64,000 nucleotides of DNA from an uncultured Collinsella sp. (GCA_958370785.1 CATXKN010000010.1:24236-88235), one strand, 5' to 3'. Counted from the stretch's first letter, positions 44,501 to 52,982 are shown. Numbers and translations: made by a program. The notes: generated from the sequence alone by a model not told the origin.

Positions 44501-44865
44501 TGGAGTTTAGCGATTACGACGTCCGCTGCGGCGTGCATCCCACGCCGGGCAAGATTCTGTACACCTCGACGCACGACACGTCGACGCTCGCCGGTTGGTG
44601 CACGCGCTCCTTTGCAGGCGGCGACGAGCCGAGCGGTGTTGAGGTGGCGGCCAAGCTGATGAGCGACGCGCTGGCAAGCGACGCTCCCCTGGTGATGATG
44701 CCGCTGCAGGATATCCTGGGGCTAGGCGACGATGCACGCATGAACGTGCCGGGCGTCGCCACGGGCAACTGGACCTGGCAGGCCGATGAGGCCGGCGTTG
44801 CGGCCGCCGAGGGCAAAACTGCACAGCTCCTGCGCAACACCCATAGATTCTGGGGCGAAGCGTGA
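41569..44865 (+). CDS. Bifunctional GH13 alpha-glucan hydrolase / GH77 4-alpha-glucanotransferase fusion
   Basis: 1098 aa. Residues about 1-120 are a beta-sandwich N-domain. A GH13 barrel (about 130-510) follows: MVYQIFPDRYARDE, ILDGVFNHTGDD, GWRLDVADELSDD (nucleophile), LLLGEVWEDA (acid), LLSSHDRPR; it resembles neopullulanase-type enzymes. The second half (about 640-1095) is a MalQ-type GH77 domain: VVCHITSVPTDDGKPGTIGA, YWQVLPVNPTDFFRSPY, VRLDHFLGFHSY (catalytic Asp) and FIAEDLGYLTPGV (Glu). The two active sites would trim branched dextrins and rearrange the maltooligosaccharides, complementing GlgP in glycogen use. It has its own promoter region with operator boxes; a terminator-like hairpin follows. 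Confidence 0.93.
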   Translation: MRLIHNSRLPQFRTPFGAVTTGTTVALSVILEDADPNQATLTLRTWVDEVGETLIPMEHEGDGIFTGELKCTEPCLVWYSFICNIEGQPEVRLGAPQGRTGGEGVTYDYAEVPSFQITVYKHRENRPTWYERGMVYQIFPDRYARDEHWRKRTMAQLEKPRKGIQRRMVEDWNEPPVYERAEDGSIKTWDFYGGSLKGIQEDLPRIAELGFTAIYLNPIFEAASNHRYDTADYTKIDPILGTEQDFTELCQAAEKLGISIILDGVFNHTGDDSIYFNRYGNYPGVGAWQSEDSPWRDAFTFHEDGSYDCWWGVGNMPAINEKSELVRERLLGKNGVIRKWLRAGAHGWRLDVADELSDDFLAEIKKAVLAEKPDALLLGEVWEDASNKISYGHLRRYLQGSELDSAMDYPFRDMVIGFLMGYKNAYQAAEDIETLRENYPSEALSCALNLLSSHDRPRIISVLGGGPDESQLPECERSKWRLDENSMGLAKSRFWLATLMQMTFPGVPSIYYGDEYGLEGLTDPGNRRTLPTKDQLHDFDTLAIVKNASAVRRALPFMIDGEIKAFALNDEVLAYNRTGKDGESATVIINRSLRNSHRVTIPALGECASDVISGHECEIHNGTVTLDLYPLGSSIIYHHAEQRLQEPLDHGAGVVCHITSVPTDDGKPGTIGAPTRRFIDHLSAMGMRYWQVLPVNPTDFFRSPYAGPSAFAGNIDLLPESQEELAADFETWKARGGEDADPLYTAFKHRNADWLEKYCVYMAVKKYFEGESRHDWPADVARYNEYLIDDKRFHDEAELQAYMQYRFDLAWCELMNYAHKKGIEVIGDIPMYVSDDSADAWSEPENFWLSDTGKAIEISGAPPDNFAPEGQVWGNPTFRWDHMKENGYRWWMDRLRRAFSLYDRVRLDHFLGFHSYFSIPAGKACADGRWLVGPGKDLFQTAYDELGPLNFIAEDLGYLTPGVRAMASTCGFPGMDVLEFSDYDVRCGVHPTPGKILYTSTHDTSTLAGWCTRSFAGGDEPSGVEVAAKLMSDALASDAPLVMMPLQDILGLGDDARMNVPGVATGNWTWQADEAGVAAAEGKTAQLLRNTHRFWGEA

Positions 44866-44909
44866 TAAAACCCCCGATATAGGGTACAGTTACAAACGTT
44901 TGAATTTAT

Positions 44910-44934
44910 GCGGGCAGAGCGATCTGCCCGCTTT
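44910..44934 (+). terminator. Terminator-like hairpin after the GH13-GH77 gene
   Basis: GCGGGCAGA and TCTGCCCGC with a GCGA loop, followed by TTTG. It lies 20 bp before the fmdB-like gene, so read-through may drive that gene. Confidence 0.6.
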
Positions 44935-44953
44935 GTGCTGAAAAGGAAGTATT

Positions 44954-45190
44954 ATGGCGCGCTACGATTACAAGTGCTCGAGCTGCGGCAACGTGTTTGA
45001 GGTTGAGCATCCCATGTCCGAGACCCCCGAGGTCGTGTGTCCCAGCTGCGGCGCCCCGGCGGCCAAGACGTTCTCGGCCAGCGGCATCAAGTTTGAGGGC
45101 AGCGGCTTCTACAACACCGACCAGCGCAGCGGTGGTTCCAGCACCAACGCCACAAGCGGCTGCTGCGCCAACTGCCCGCACAACCACTAG
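44954..45190 (+). CDS. FmdB-family zinc-ribbon protein
   Basis: 78 aa. The N-terminal zinc ribbon has Cys8, Cys11, Cys29 and Cys32 (YDYKCSSCGNVFEVEHPMSE, then VVCPSCGAP), the pattern of the FmdB putative regulatory protein family. Residues about 40-52 (FSASGIKFEGSGFY) are typical of the family. The C-terminus ends in CCANCPHNH, which could also bind metal. AAGGAAG precedes the ATG. Function unknown; often described as a regulator, without strong proof. The region after it contains repeat elements. Confidence 0.85.
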   Translation: MARYDYKCSSCGNVFEVEHPMSETPEVVCPSCGAPAAKTFSASGIKFEGSGFYNTDQRSGGSSTNATSGCCANCPHNH

Positions 45191-45224
45191 AGACAAGCGG
45201 TCCCGCCACCCAGGTTTCCTGGTG

Positions 45225-45291
45225 AGTTGCGGTGAAATAGGGATTGTTTTACGGGTAGATGCCGCTATTCAATCCCTATTTCACCGCAACT
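45225..45291. repeat. 67-bp inverted-repeat element, copy 1
   Basis: Perfect 22-bp arms (45225-45246 and 45270-45291, half-site AGTTGCGGTGAAATAGGG) separated by 23 nt. Lies 35 bp after the fmdB-like gene. Two more copies with the same arm length and spacer length occur at 45567 and 61670. Looks like a REP/MITE-type extragenic element. Confidence 0.85.
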
Positions 45292-45348
45292 TTTCTATAG
45301 ATCGGATTTCGGGCTGATGCTAAGTTTGTAACATTCCAAAACTCTGCC

Positions 45349-45488
45349 GGATTACGGGGCTGAATTGACAACCTCTATCCATTCCGGTAATTTGCAAATT
45401 TCAACAAGCCATCTACCTGCGGTTTTATCTAAGCCATTTTTGCTGTGGTCGGGCATCACCGATCTAGCCCCGTAATCCGCCCTACTTT
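45349..45488. repeat. 140-bp element with 13-bp terminal inverted repeats, between two 67-bp repeats
   Basis: GGATTACGGGGCT (45349-45361) and AGCCCCGTAATCC (45476-45488) are perfect inverted repeats 114 bp apart, a MITE-like layout. On the minus strand a 34-codon frame (ATG 45456 to TAA 45352) begins MPDHSKNGLDKTAGRWLVEI and ends inside the right-hand repeat. Whether it is translated is unknown; the SD is poor. Confidence 0.5.
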
Positions 45489-45566
45489 TGATAGCAGCAA
45501 GTATGAAACAGGGCCATTATTTCCCACTCTTTACCGCTATTGCGATCTCCACATGCAAGACCTCTG

Positions 45567-45633
45567 AGTTGCGGTGAAATAAGGACTGTTTGGCCGGTAG
45601 ATGCCGCTATTCAATCCCTATTTCACCGCAACT
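45567..45633. repeat. 67-bp inverted-repeat element, copy 2
   Basis: Arms 45567-45588 and 45612-45633, spacer 23 nt, 2 mismatches between arms. The right arm equals that of copy 1, and the spacer tail GTAGATGCCGCTATT is shared with copy 1. It ends 6 bp from the rsmB stop codon. Confidence 0.85.
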
Positions 45634-45639
45634 TAGTAG

Positions 45640-47040
45640 TTACTTGCGGACCAGCCTTGCGCAGAAGTGGCCGTCGTAGGAGTCGGCGTTTACCGGTACG
45701 CTTTGGAAGAGGCCGCGGTCGTTTTGGCGCAGGGTGACGAGGCTCTTGGCGTGGTCGTACTCGGGGAGCTGCAGTATCTGGGCTTCGGAGAGCGGCGCCA
45801 CGGTAAAGCCGGCGCCCTCGGGAGAGGCCAGGAAGGCATCCACGACCTGCGCGTTCTCTTCGTTAAAAACCGAGCAGGTGGCATAGATAAGCTCACCGCC
45901 GGCAGCCACGCGCGCGGCTGCTTCCTTGAGCATCGTCAGCTGCAGTTTGGGCAACTCAGTCGTAACGTCGTTCTCGGTCAGACGCCACGGAATCTCGGGA
46001 TGACGGCGCATGGTGCCGGTGCCAGAGCACGGCGCATCGATAAACACCGTGTCGAACAGGGCAGGCTCGCCAAGCATCGCATCAAAGGACGTGAGCACCT
46101 CATTGAGCTCGCAGGCATCGCCCGACACCGTACGAACACCCGAGATACCCGCCTTATGCAGGCGCGCGAGATTCTGATCGCACTTACGATCGTGCAGATC
46201 GAGCGCGGTATGCTGATGCTCGTACCCGGCACGCTTGGCCTGGCACATCATCACATAGGTCTTGGTGCCGCGACCGGCGCCAATCTCCAGGCAACGACCG
46301 GGACGTGTTGCGGCAGTGGCGATAAGCTGAGCGTTGAGGTCCGAGGCAACCGCGGCAGCACGCTCAAACACGCCCGACGCAACCGTAACCTGCGCATCGA
46401 CCGGAGCATGGCAGCCCGGGAATACAGGTGCCACAAGCTGCGAGATATACGGATCGGGCTTGGTTGCAAAGGCGTTCTCATGCAGGGCCAGCGGCGCAGG
46501 CGCCAGATTGCCGGCAAAGTTGAGCGCGCCCTCGGGCGTATCGAACGAGGCCATAATACGAGCGCACAGCCAGCGCGGCAGGCCCATCAGACGGGAAAGT
46601 CGAACCAAACGGCGCTCGGACTCATCCACGTCGGATGCCGTGGCAAAGTCCTCAACGTTGTCCGCAACCTTATGCAGTACCGCGTTAGCCAGGCCCGCGG
46701 CAGACTTAGCACCGCTGCGCACAAGCTCAACACCCTGGCTCACGGCAACGCGGCCCGGCGTATGCAGATAGAGCATCTCGAAGGCCGAGATGCGAAGCGC
46801 CATGCGCACGCGCGGCGCGACCTTTTTGGGCTTATCCAAAAACTGATCGAGCAACTCATCCAAAATGCCCTGCGTGGCGGCAACACCGAGCGCCAAACGA
46901 GCGGCAAAAGCGGAATCGCGCTGGTCAATAGCCTTGGCGGAAGCACGGGAGGACAGCACGTCGCGTGCGTACATACCGCGGCGATCGGCCTCCATCAACA
47001 CATCGAGCGCAAGCTTGCGCGCGGGAGACAACTTGCTCAT
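45640..47040 (-). CDS. rsmB: 16S rRNA (cytosine-C5)-methyltransferase, RsmB-like
   Basis: 466 aa from the ATG at 47040, which overlaps the fmt stop as ATGA. N-terminal NusB-like domain (ARKLALDVLMEADRRGMYAR, about 5-140), then a Rossmann methyltransferase: CLEIGAGRGTKTYVMMCQ (SAM loop), VFIDAPCSGTGTMRRHPE (PCSG) and IYATCSVFNEENAQVVDAFL (catalytic TCS Cys). It methylates C967 of 16S rRNA by family analogy. Last gene of the priA-def-fmt-rsmB stretch; the 67-bp repeat lies just past its stop. Confidence 0.92.
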   Translation of the reverse strand: MSKLSPARKLALDVLMEADRRGMYARDVLSSRASAKAIDQRDSAFAARLALGVAATQGILDELLDQFLDKPKKVAPRVRMALRISAFEMLYLHTPGRVAVSQGVELVRSGAKSAAGLANAVLHKVADNVEDFATASDVDESERRLVRLSRLMGLPRWLCARIMASFDTPEGALNFAGNLAPAPLALHENAFATKPDPYISQLVAPVFPGCHAPVDAQVTVASGVFERAAAVASDLNAQLIATAATRPGRCLEIGAGRGTKTYVMMCQAKRAGYEHQHTALDLHDRKCDQNLARLHKAGISGVRTVSGDACELNEVLTSFDAMLGEPALFDTVFIDAPCSGTGTMRRHPEIPWRLTENDVTTELPKLQLTMLKEAAARVAAGGELIYATCSVFNEENAQVVDAFLASPEGAGFTVAPLSEAQILQLPEYDHAKSLVTLRQNDRGLFQSVPVNADSYDGHFCARLVRK

Positions 47041-47957
47041 GACAGAACACCCCACGTAAGATCGGCACCCTGCAGGCCGGCAGCCCAGGCAGCAGCAGCC
47101 ATGGCACGCTTGCCATCGGGCTTAACCTCAAGCAGTTCAACCGCGCCATCAGAAAGGCCCAGGTAAACACGCTTACTCTTGACGGCAACAGCGCCCTCGC
47201 TAAGCGACACATCAGCCGGCGCAGCATCGAGCACGCGAACCGTCTTGCCGGCAATCACACAACGGGCAGGCGCGGTATCGGACGAAGCGAGCACATGACG
47301 CACGCAATCGAGCGCCGCCATCTGCGGATCCAGACGCATCTCCTGCTTGGAAATCTTGGCAGCATGAGTGACGAGTGACTCATCCTGCTCAGTCCAAACA
47401 GCCGAGCCATCGGCAAGCGAGGGAAGCATATCGGCAAGCAACTTGCCGCCAAGCTCACCAAGCTCCATCGTGAGCGCCTCGGCATGCTTACCGGCAACCG
47501 ACGTAGACGCCTGGGCACAATAAGCGCCCGTATCCACGCCATGCCCAATGCGCATAATGGAAACGCCGGCAACCTCATCACCAGCAAGAATGGCACGCTG
47601 AATGGGGGCAGCACCACGCCAACGAGGCAGCAGCGAAGCATGAACATTCACAATACCAAGCGGCGCCATATGCAGCACCTCATCAGGCAAAATGCAACCA
47701 TAGGCAGCCACACAGAAAATATCAGCCCGCGCAGCCTGGAGCGCCTCAACAACCTCAGGCGTCATACGATTGGCCTCAACGACGGGCAGACCAAGCTCGA
47801 GCGCCTTGGCCTTAACAGAAGAAGGCTCAAGCTTCTTACCACGCCCGCGAACAGCATCAGGACGAGTAATAACAAGCGCAATCTCGTTCCCAGCCGCAAC
47901 AAGCGAAGTCAGCGAAGGCACAGCAAAATCAGGCGTACCCATAAACACAATACGCAT
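47037..47957 (-). CDS. fmt: Methionyl-tRNA formyltransferase
   Basis: 306 aa. It formylates initiator Met-tRNA using 10-formyl-tetrahydrofolate. MRIVFMGTPDFAVPSLTSL opens the formyltransferase domain. The catalytic segment NVHASLLPRWRGAAPIQRAI (Asn104, His106) is followed by the conserved Asp142 of GHGVDTG; the C-terminal domain begins near residue 210. GAGGGGAG precedes the ATG. It is flanked by def and rsmB; def acts later to remove the formyl group, so the grouping is functional. Confidence 0.95.
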   Translation of the reverse strand: MRIVFMGTPDFAVPSLTSLVAAGNEIALVITRPDAVRGRGKKLEPSSVKAKALELGLPVVEANRMTPEVVEALQAARADIFCVAAYGCILPDEVLHMAPLGIVNVHASLLPRWRGAAPIQRAILAGDEVAGVSIMRIGHGVDTGAYCAQASTSVAGKHAEALTMELGELGGKLLADMLPSLADGSAVWTEQDESLVTHAAKISKQEMRLDPQMAALDCVRHVLASSDTAPARCVIAGKTVRVLDAAPADVSLSEGAVAVKSKRVYLGLSDGAVELLEVKPDGKRAMAAAAWAAGLQGADLTWGVLS

Positions 47958-48174
47958 AAAGAACGTCTCCCCTCAAGCAAAGCCGAGACGGCTACAAACA
48001 ACAGCGGAAAGCCAAGTACCCAGCCCATCCGCAATAACAATTCAACAAGAACAAATATACCCAAAACCAAAGAAAGAGCCGCAATAAAAGCAGCTCTTCC
48101 AACAAAGCAATTATCAGCAAAGACGCCCCTCCCTGGCCTAACGGCACCCGGGCGAACCGAGCCAAGAAAACGCA
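47958..48174. other. Gap between fmt and the palindromic element; possible small hydrophobic ORF
   Basis: 217 bp. One minus-strand frame across it reads like two membrane helices (AAFIAALSLVLGIFVLVELL, WVLGFPLLFVAVSALL), but it has no good start or SD and extends into both the fmt start and the inverted-repeat element. I do not call a gene; it could be a relic or a chance hydrophobic frame. Confidence 0.3.
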
Positions 48175-48276
48175 GTCCCCGGTGCTGAGCGCCCACATAT
48201 CGTCCCGCGCGCAGTTTCGCAGCGCAGCGAGAATGTTTGAGCACGGGATGATATGTGGGCGCTCAGCACCGGGGAC
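48175..48276. repeat. 102-bp palindromic element with 33-bp arms (family shared with 54528-54648)
   Basis: Arms 48175-48207 and 48244-48276 match at 32 of 33 positions. The 36-bp core contains AGTTTCGCA, GCGAG and TGTTTGAGCA, in the same order as in the element at 54528-54648 although the arms are unrelated. It starts 8 bp after the def stop codon. Confidence 0.8.
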
Positions 48277-48284
48277 GGTGGGAC

Positions 48285-48821
48285 CTACTCCGTCTCGCCC
48301 GGTCGAGCGCCGCGGGCCAGGGCGTCCTGGTACTCCTTGACGGCCTTGATCCTCTGCATCGGCTTGAGTCGCTCGAACATGGTATTGCCGTGCAGGTGAT
48401 CGATCTCGTGCTGCAGGCACACGCAGAACAGATCGCCCGTGGCCTCATAGCGAATCAGGTTGGCATCCAGGTCATACGCCTCGACGACAACGTGATCGGG
48501 ACGCTCGATCTCGCAGCTAATGCCAGGGATGGAAAGGCAGCCCTCGCTAAACGGCACCAGATGGTCGCTCTGCTCAACAATGACGGGGTTAATCAGCACG
48601 TACGGGTCATAGTCGTTCTTGTCGCTGTAATCGCAGTCGATGGTGACGAGTTGGATGAGCTCACCGATCTGCGGGGCAGCCAGGCCGCAACCGCCGTTCT
48701 CGAACATCATCTTCTTCATCTTCTCGGCAAGCGCCTCGATCGCCGGGGTGATCTCCTCGATGACGGCGCACTCCTGGCGCAGACGAGGGTCGGGCGACAG
48801 TACGATTCCGTTGGCTTCCAT
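48285..48821 (-). CDS. def: Peptide deformylase
   Basis: 178 aa from the second ATG (48821), which has AAAGG at the right distance; an ATG two codons earlier abuts it. It removes the N-formyl group from new proteins. All three motifs are visible: GCGLAAPQIG (45-53 region), EGCLSIPG with metal ligand Cys95, and QHEIDHLHG with His138, Glu139 and His142. Lies between priA and fmt. Confidence 0.95.
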   Translation of the reverse strand: MEANGIVLSPDPRLRQECAVIEEITPAIEALAEKMKKMMFENGGCGLAAPQIGELIQLVTIDCDYSDKNDYDPYVLINPVIVEQSDHLVPFSEGCLSIPGISCEIERPDHVVVEAYDLDANLIRYEATGDLFCVCLQHEIDHLHGNTMFERLKPMQRIKAVKEYQDALARGARPGETE

Positions 48822-48839
48822 GGCCATCCTTTCGGGTTG

Positions 48840-51293
48840 TTACATTAAATCATAGGCGTCGACGTCAACGCTCACGCTCACGCCGCGCACGGAGCCCACC
48901 TCTTTGAGGCAGGCGTCGATATCATCAGAGACATGGTACCCTACCGGCGACTTTACAAGCAGATGGAAGCGGTAACGGTCCTTGGCTCTCTCGATTACAC
49001 ACGAAGCCGGACCAAGCACCTGGGGCACGGCGCTGCCCGCCCGCAAAAAGTCGGGCGCGGCGGCATGCCAGCGAGTCTTGAGGAGCTTCGCGATGCAACC
49101 GATGTAGCCCCGCGCGTCATCTGCGTTCGTCGACCATACCAAGATGTTGGCCAGGCGCACGAACGGCGGATACAGGGCGTCGCGGCGCTGGTCCAGGTCG
49201 TAGTCGGTAAAGATCGAGCGGTCGTGCTCGGCGACGGCGCGAATGACCGGATCCTCGGGCAGGTAGGTCTGGATGATGACCTCGCCGGGGCGATCGCCGC
49301 GACCGGCGCGGCCCGCAACCTGCTCCAGAAGATCGTAGGCGCGCTCCCCTGCTCTAAAATCGGGCAGCTTGAGGGCGAAGTCGGCATTGACCACGCCCAC
49401 GAGCGTGACCTCGGGAAAGTCGAGGCCCTTGGCAATCATCTGGGTACCCAGCAGCACCGCGCAATCGGCGGCATCGAACTGCTCGAGCAGCTTTTTGTGC
49501 GCGTCCTTGCCGCGCGTGGAATCGGCGTCCATGCGAATGATTGCGACGTCGTCGGGCAGCATCTGGTGCAGTGCGTCCTCGATCTGCTGCGTGCCCAGGC
49601 CCATTTTTGCCAGGTAGCGGCTGCCGCACTTGGGACAGCGACTCGTGGGCGCCGGAAAGGGCTGCACGCGCCAGGACGATCCGCAGGTGTGGCACTGCAG
49701 CGTGTGCGTGCGCTCGTGGTACGTGAGCGCAGTGGAGCAGTGGTTGCAGGTGGGCACGCAGCCGCATTCACGACACATAAGAAACGGCGCAAAGCCGCGG
49801 CGGTTGTGCAGCAACACGGCCTTTTCGCGGCGCTCGACCACGCGCTCCAGGCCCTCCATCAGCGGTTTTGAGAACATGGAGCGACTGCCGTGCGCGAACT
49901 CGCGGCGCAGGTCGGCAATGCATACCGTGGGCAGGACCGCGTGCCCCGGGCGCTCAGGCATCTCGACGCGCGTCCAGGTGACGCCGCTGTACGTGCCGCG
50001 GCGGCAGCGGTCGAGGGCCTCGGCCGAGGGCGTAGCGGAGCCCAACACGAGCGGACACCGATAGCGGCGCGCCATCTCGGCAGCCACCTCGCGCGCATGG
50101 TAGCGCGGGCTGGAACCCTGCTTGTAGCTGGTCTCGTGCTCCTCGTCGATGATGATGAGGCCCAAGTCGCTGAGCGGGCAAAAGAGCGCCGAGCGGGCGC
50201 CCACGACCACGCGCGCGGCACCGCTGGCGACCATATCCCACTGGTCCAGACGCTCGCCGGCCGAAAGACGCGAATGGAACACGGCGACCGTCTCGCCAAA
50301 ACGCGAGCGGAAGCGGCCGACGGTCTGGGCCGTCAGCGAAATCTCGGGCACAAGCACGCAGGCAGAGCGCCCGGCCGCCAGCACGCGCTCAATCGCCGAG
50401 AGGTAGACCTCGGTTTTACCGGAACCGGTAACGCCATCGACCAGCACCACATCGCCGTGAGCGTCCAGACGGGCACGCTCAATCTGCGCGAGGGCCTGCT
50501 GCTGGCCGTTGGTAAGTGCCACCGGAGCCTTGCCACTCGCCGAGGACAGCGTGGTCTGCTCGCTGCACCCACGCCAGGCGCGGCGCTCCTCAACCACCAC
50601 GACGCCGCGTTTTTCGAGCGACTTAATGGTCGCCGACATGCTGTTGTAAAGCAGGTTGAGGTCGCGCGTCGTGACCGGGCCGCATTGGAGCGCCTCGATG
50701 AGCTGACGCTGACGGACCGCGGTCTTGGGCGGCGTGTAGTCGAAACCCTCGGGCGTGAGCATGACCCAGCGGTTTTGAATCGGTTTGACGGCGGGGCGCT
50801 CAACCGACCATGTGCCGTCATCGCCCTTGACCACGCGCGGGCTTCCACCCGGGGGTAAAAACAAGCGCAGGCACTCGGAAAGCGTTGCGACGTACTCGCG
50901 ACTCATCCAGCGTGCAATGCGTGCCGCCTCGGCGGTAAAGAGCGGCTTACTGAGGATAGCCTCGATAGGCTTGATGCGCGCGGGATCGAGAGCGCCGTTA
51001 CCTTGCAGGTCGGCCAGCTCGCTCGCGATGTCAACGATGTAGCCCGCGGCCGCACGGTTGCCAAAATGAACTAGAACGGTGGAGCCGATCTGGGCATCGT
51101 TGGCGAGTGACGACGGAATGCCGTAGGCAAACGGCTCGGACAGCGCGCGGGTCGGGATGTCGAGGACCACGCTCGCATAGGCGGAAATGGACTCTGGCGT
51201 AGGCCCGGGCTTCGTCGAGGCGGCGGCAGGGGCCGCGGACTTCGGAGCTTCCTCCGGTTCCGGCGAACCAAACAGCGAAAGTTGCTCGACCAT
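48840..51293 (-). CDS. priA: Primosomal protein N' (PriA helicase)
   Basis: 817 aa, complete. It restarts collapsed replication forks as a 3'-5' DNA helicase. N-terminal DNA-binding region (residues about 35-150, YASVVLDIPTRALSEPFAYG), Walker A LVDGVTGSGKTEVYLSAI, DEEHETSYKQGSSPRYHARE, and a zinc-binding insert with eight Cys (CRECGCVPTCNHC, CHTCG, CPKCG). The C-terminal helicase motif is QVAGRAGRGDRPGEVIIQTY. Only a short non-coding gap separates it from def; gltX upstream ends at its own terminator. Confidence 0.95.
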   Translation of the reverse strand: MVEQLSLFGSPEPEEAPKSAAPAAASTKPGPTPESISAYASVVLDIPTRALSEPFAYGIPSSLANDAQIGSTVLVHFGNRAAAGYIVDIASELADLQGNGALDPARIKPIEAILSKPLFTAEAARIARWMSREYVATLSECLRLFLPPGGSPRVVKGDDGTWSVERPAVKPIQNRWVMLTPEGFDYTPPKTAVRQRQLIEALQCGPVTTRDLNLLYNSMSATIKSLEKRGVVVVEERRAWRGCSEQTTLSSASGKAPVALTNGQQQALAQIERARLDAHGDVVLVDGVTGSGKTEVYLSAIERVLAAGRSACVLVPEISLTAQTVGRFRSRFGETVAVFHSRLSAGERLDQWDMVASGAARVVVGARSALFCPLSDLGLIIIDEEHETSYKQGSSPRYHAREVAAEMARRYRCPLVLGSATPSAEALDRCRRGTYSGVTWTRVEMPERPGHAVLPTVCIADLRREFAHGSRSMFSKPLMEGLERVVERREKAVLLHNRRGFAPFLMCRECGCVPTCNHCSTALTYHERTHTLQCHTCGSSWRVQPFPAPTSRCPKCGSRYLAKMGLGTQQIEDALHQMLPDDVAIIRMDADSTRGKDAHKKLLEQFDAADCAVLLGTQMIAKGLDFPEVTLVGVVNADFALKLPDFRAGERAYDLLEQVAGRAGRGDRPGEVIIQTYLPEDPVIRAVAEHDRSIFTDYDLDQRRDALYPPFVRLANILVWSTNADDARGYIGCIAKLLKTRWHAAAPDFLRAGSAVPQVLGPASCVIERAKDRYRFHLLVKSPVGYHVSDDIDACLKEVGSVRGVSVSVDVDAYDLM

Positions 51294-51324
51294 GACCCCA
51301 GCACCTCCTATCCCATACGTCTAC

Positions 51325-51358
51325 AGAAACAAGAGCCCCGCTCGGGTGAACGGGGCTC
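51325..51358 (-). terminator. Terminator after gltX
   Basis: On the minus strand GAGCCCCG and CGGGGCTC (51351-51358 and 51333-51340) pair and are followed by TTGTTTC. It separates gltX from priA. Confidence 0.75.
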
Positions 51359-51381
51359 GGATACATGCGTTTGCGCAGCTG

Positions 51382-52857
51382 CTACAGCGCCATCGTGCGG
51401 GCGCGGTCGATGCGCGCCAGGCAGTCGTCGCGGCCGACGAGCGCCATGGTCTCGCCCAGCGGGGGGCTCACCATGTTGCCGCAGACGGCGACGCGCACAG
51501 CTTGGAACACCACGCGCTTCTTGAGGTCCATCTGCTCGGGCAGCGGCTCAAGCGCGGCGTCGATGCTGGCGGCCGTCCACTCGTCCACGCCCTCGAGCGC
51601 GGCCTTGGCGGCATCCAAAATGGCGCCCATGCCTTCCTTGGCCAGGCCCTTGTTGACAGATTTCTCGTCATACTCGAGCGTCTCGGCCGTAGCAAAGATG
51701 GGAGCGGCAACGGTCACGGCGTCGGCCGGCATCTTGGTGCGCGGCTTGACGATGGCGGCAAGCGCATCAATCCAATCCTCGCCGTACTCGACATTACCCT
51801 CGATGAGACCCGCCTCGTGCAGCTCGGGGACCATGATCTCGTCGGCAAACTGAGCATCGGACATGCCGTTGATGTACTCGGCATTGACCCAGTCGAGCTT
51901 CTTGGGATCGAAGGTCGCCGGGTTCTTGGAGATGCGGTCGAGCGAGAACTTGCTGGCCAGGACATCGCGCGGGATGATAGTGGTCTCGCCATCGAGCGAC
52001 CAGCCGAGCAGTGCCAGATAGTTGACGAAGGCGTCGGACAGATAACCGGCGTCGCGGTACTCCTCAACCGAGGTGGCACCGTGGCGCTTGGAGAGCTTCT
52101 TGCCGTCGGCGCCCAGGATCATGGAGATGTGGGCGAACGTGGGCACCGGCGCGCCGAGGGCCTCGTAGACCATGACCTGACGCGGGGTGTTGGACAGGTG
52201 GTCATCGCCGCGGATGACATGGGTGATCTTCATCATGGCGTCGTCGACGACGGTCGCGAAGTTGTACGTGGGCGTGCCATCGGAGCGGAAGATGACGAAG
52301 TCGTCGAGCTCCTTGGCGTCGAAGGTCACCTCGCCGTGGACGGCGTCGTGGATGACGACGTCGCCGCGGTCCTCGGGCACCTTGATGCGCAGGACGTAGG
52401 ACTCGCCAGCCTCGATGCGGCGGCGTGCCTCCTCGGGATCAAGATCGCGGCAACGGCGCTGATAGCCCTGGAAAGGGTCCTTACGCTCCTGGGCGGCCTT
52501 GCGATCGGCGTCGAGCTGCTCCTTGGTGCAGAAGCAGGGATAGGCCTTGCCCTCGTCCCAGAGCTTCTGGGCGGCCTGCTTGTACAGGTCCAGGCGCTCG
52601 GTCTGTGCGTAGGGGCCATAGTCGCCGCCCACCTCGGGACCCTCATCCCAGTCCAAGCCCAGCCAACGCATGGCGCGCAGAATGATCTGCGTGTTCTCGT
52701 CGGTGGAACGGGTGGGGTCGGTGTCGTCGATGCGCAGGATGAACGTGCCGCCGTTTGCGCGGGCGAAAGCCCAGTTATAGATAGCGGTGCGGGCGCCGCC
52801 GATGTGCAGCTTGCCCGTCGGTGAGGGTGCAAAGCGGACGCGAACGTCTGATGCCAT
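51382..52857 (-). CDS. gltX: Glutamate-tRNA ligase
   Basis: 491 aa from the ATG at 52857, which has GAGGAG upstream; an in-frame extension to 52947 is not coding-like. Class I synthetase: FAPSPTGKLHIGGARTAIYN (HIGH), LRIDDTDPTRSTDENTQIIL, the KLSKRHGATSVEE loop (KMSKS) and a C-terminal anticodon-binding domain from about residue 330. It charges tRNA-Glu, and a tRNA-Glu gene is at the window's right edge. Transcribed divergently from metK. Confidence 0.96.
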   Translation of the reverse strand: MASDVRVRFAPSPTGKLHIGGARTAIYNWAFARANGGTFILRIDDTDPTRSTDENTQIILRAMRWLGLDWDEGPEVGGDYGPYAQTERLDLYKQAAQKLWDEGKAYPCFCTKEQLDADRKAAQERKDPFQGYQRRCRDLDPEEARRRIEAGESYVLRIKVPEDRGDVVIHDAVHGEVTFDAKELDDFVIFRSDGTPTYNFATVVDDAMMKITHVIRGDDHLSNTPRQVMVYEALGAPVPTFAHISMILGADGKKLSKRHGATSVEEYRDAGYLSDAFVNYLALLGWSLDGETTIIPRDVLASKFSLDRISKNPATFDPKKLDWVNAEYINGMSDAQFADEIMVPELHEAGLIEGNVEYGEDWIDALAAIVKPRTKMPADAVTVAAPIFATAETLEYDEKSVNKGLAKEGMGAILDAAKAALEGVDEWTAASIDAALEPLPEQMDLKKRVVFQAVRVAVCGNMVSPPLGETMALVGRDDCLARIDRARTMAL

Positions 52858-52982
52858 GGAAATCTCCTCGATTGCAGGATGGATGTCTAACCGCATCAGT
52901 ATAAAGCAACAAAGCGACCTCCGCACAAAGGGCACCGACCCACTCATTTAAGTCTGTCCCCAATGAGTAGGTGCGGAAAGGG

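Noticed and set aside
47909..48420. Hydrophobic minus-strand frames between def and fmt
   Set aside because: No start with an SD; they cross the palindromic element and the fmt start. Left as a note on the gap.
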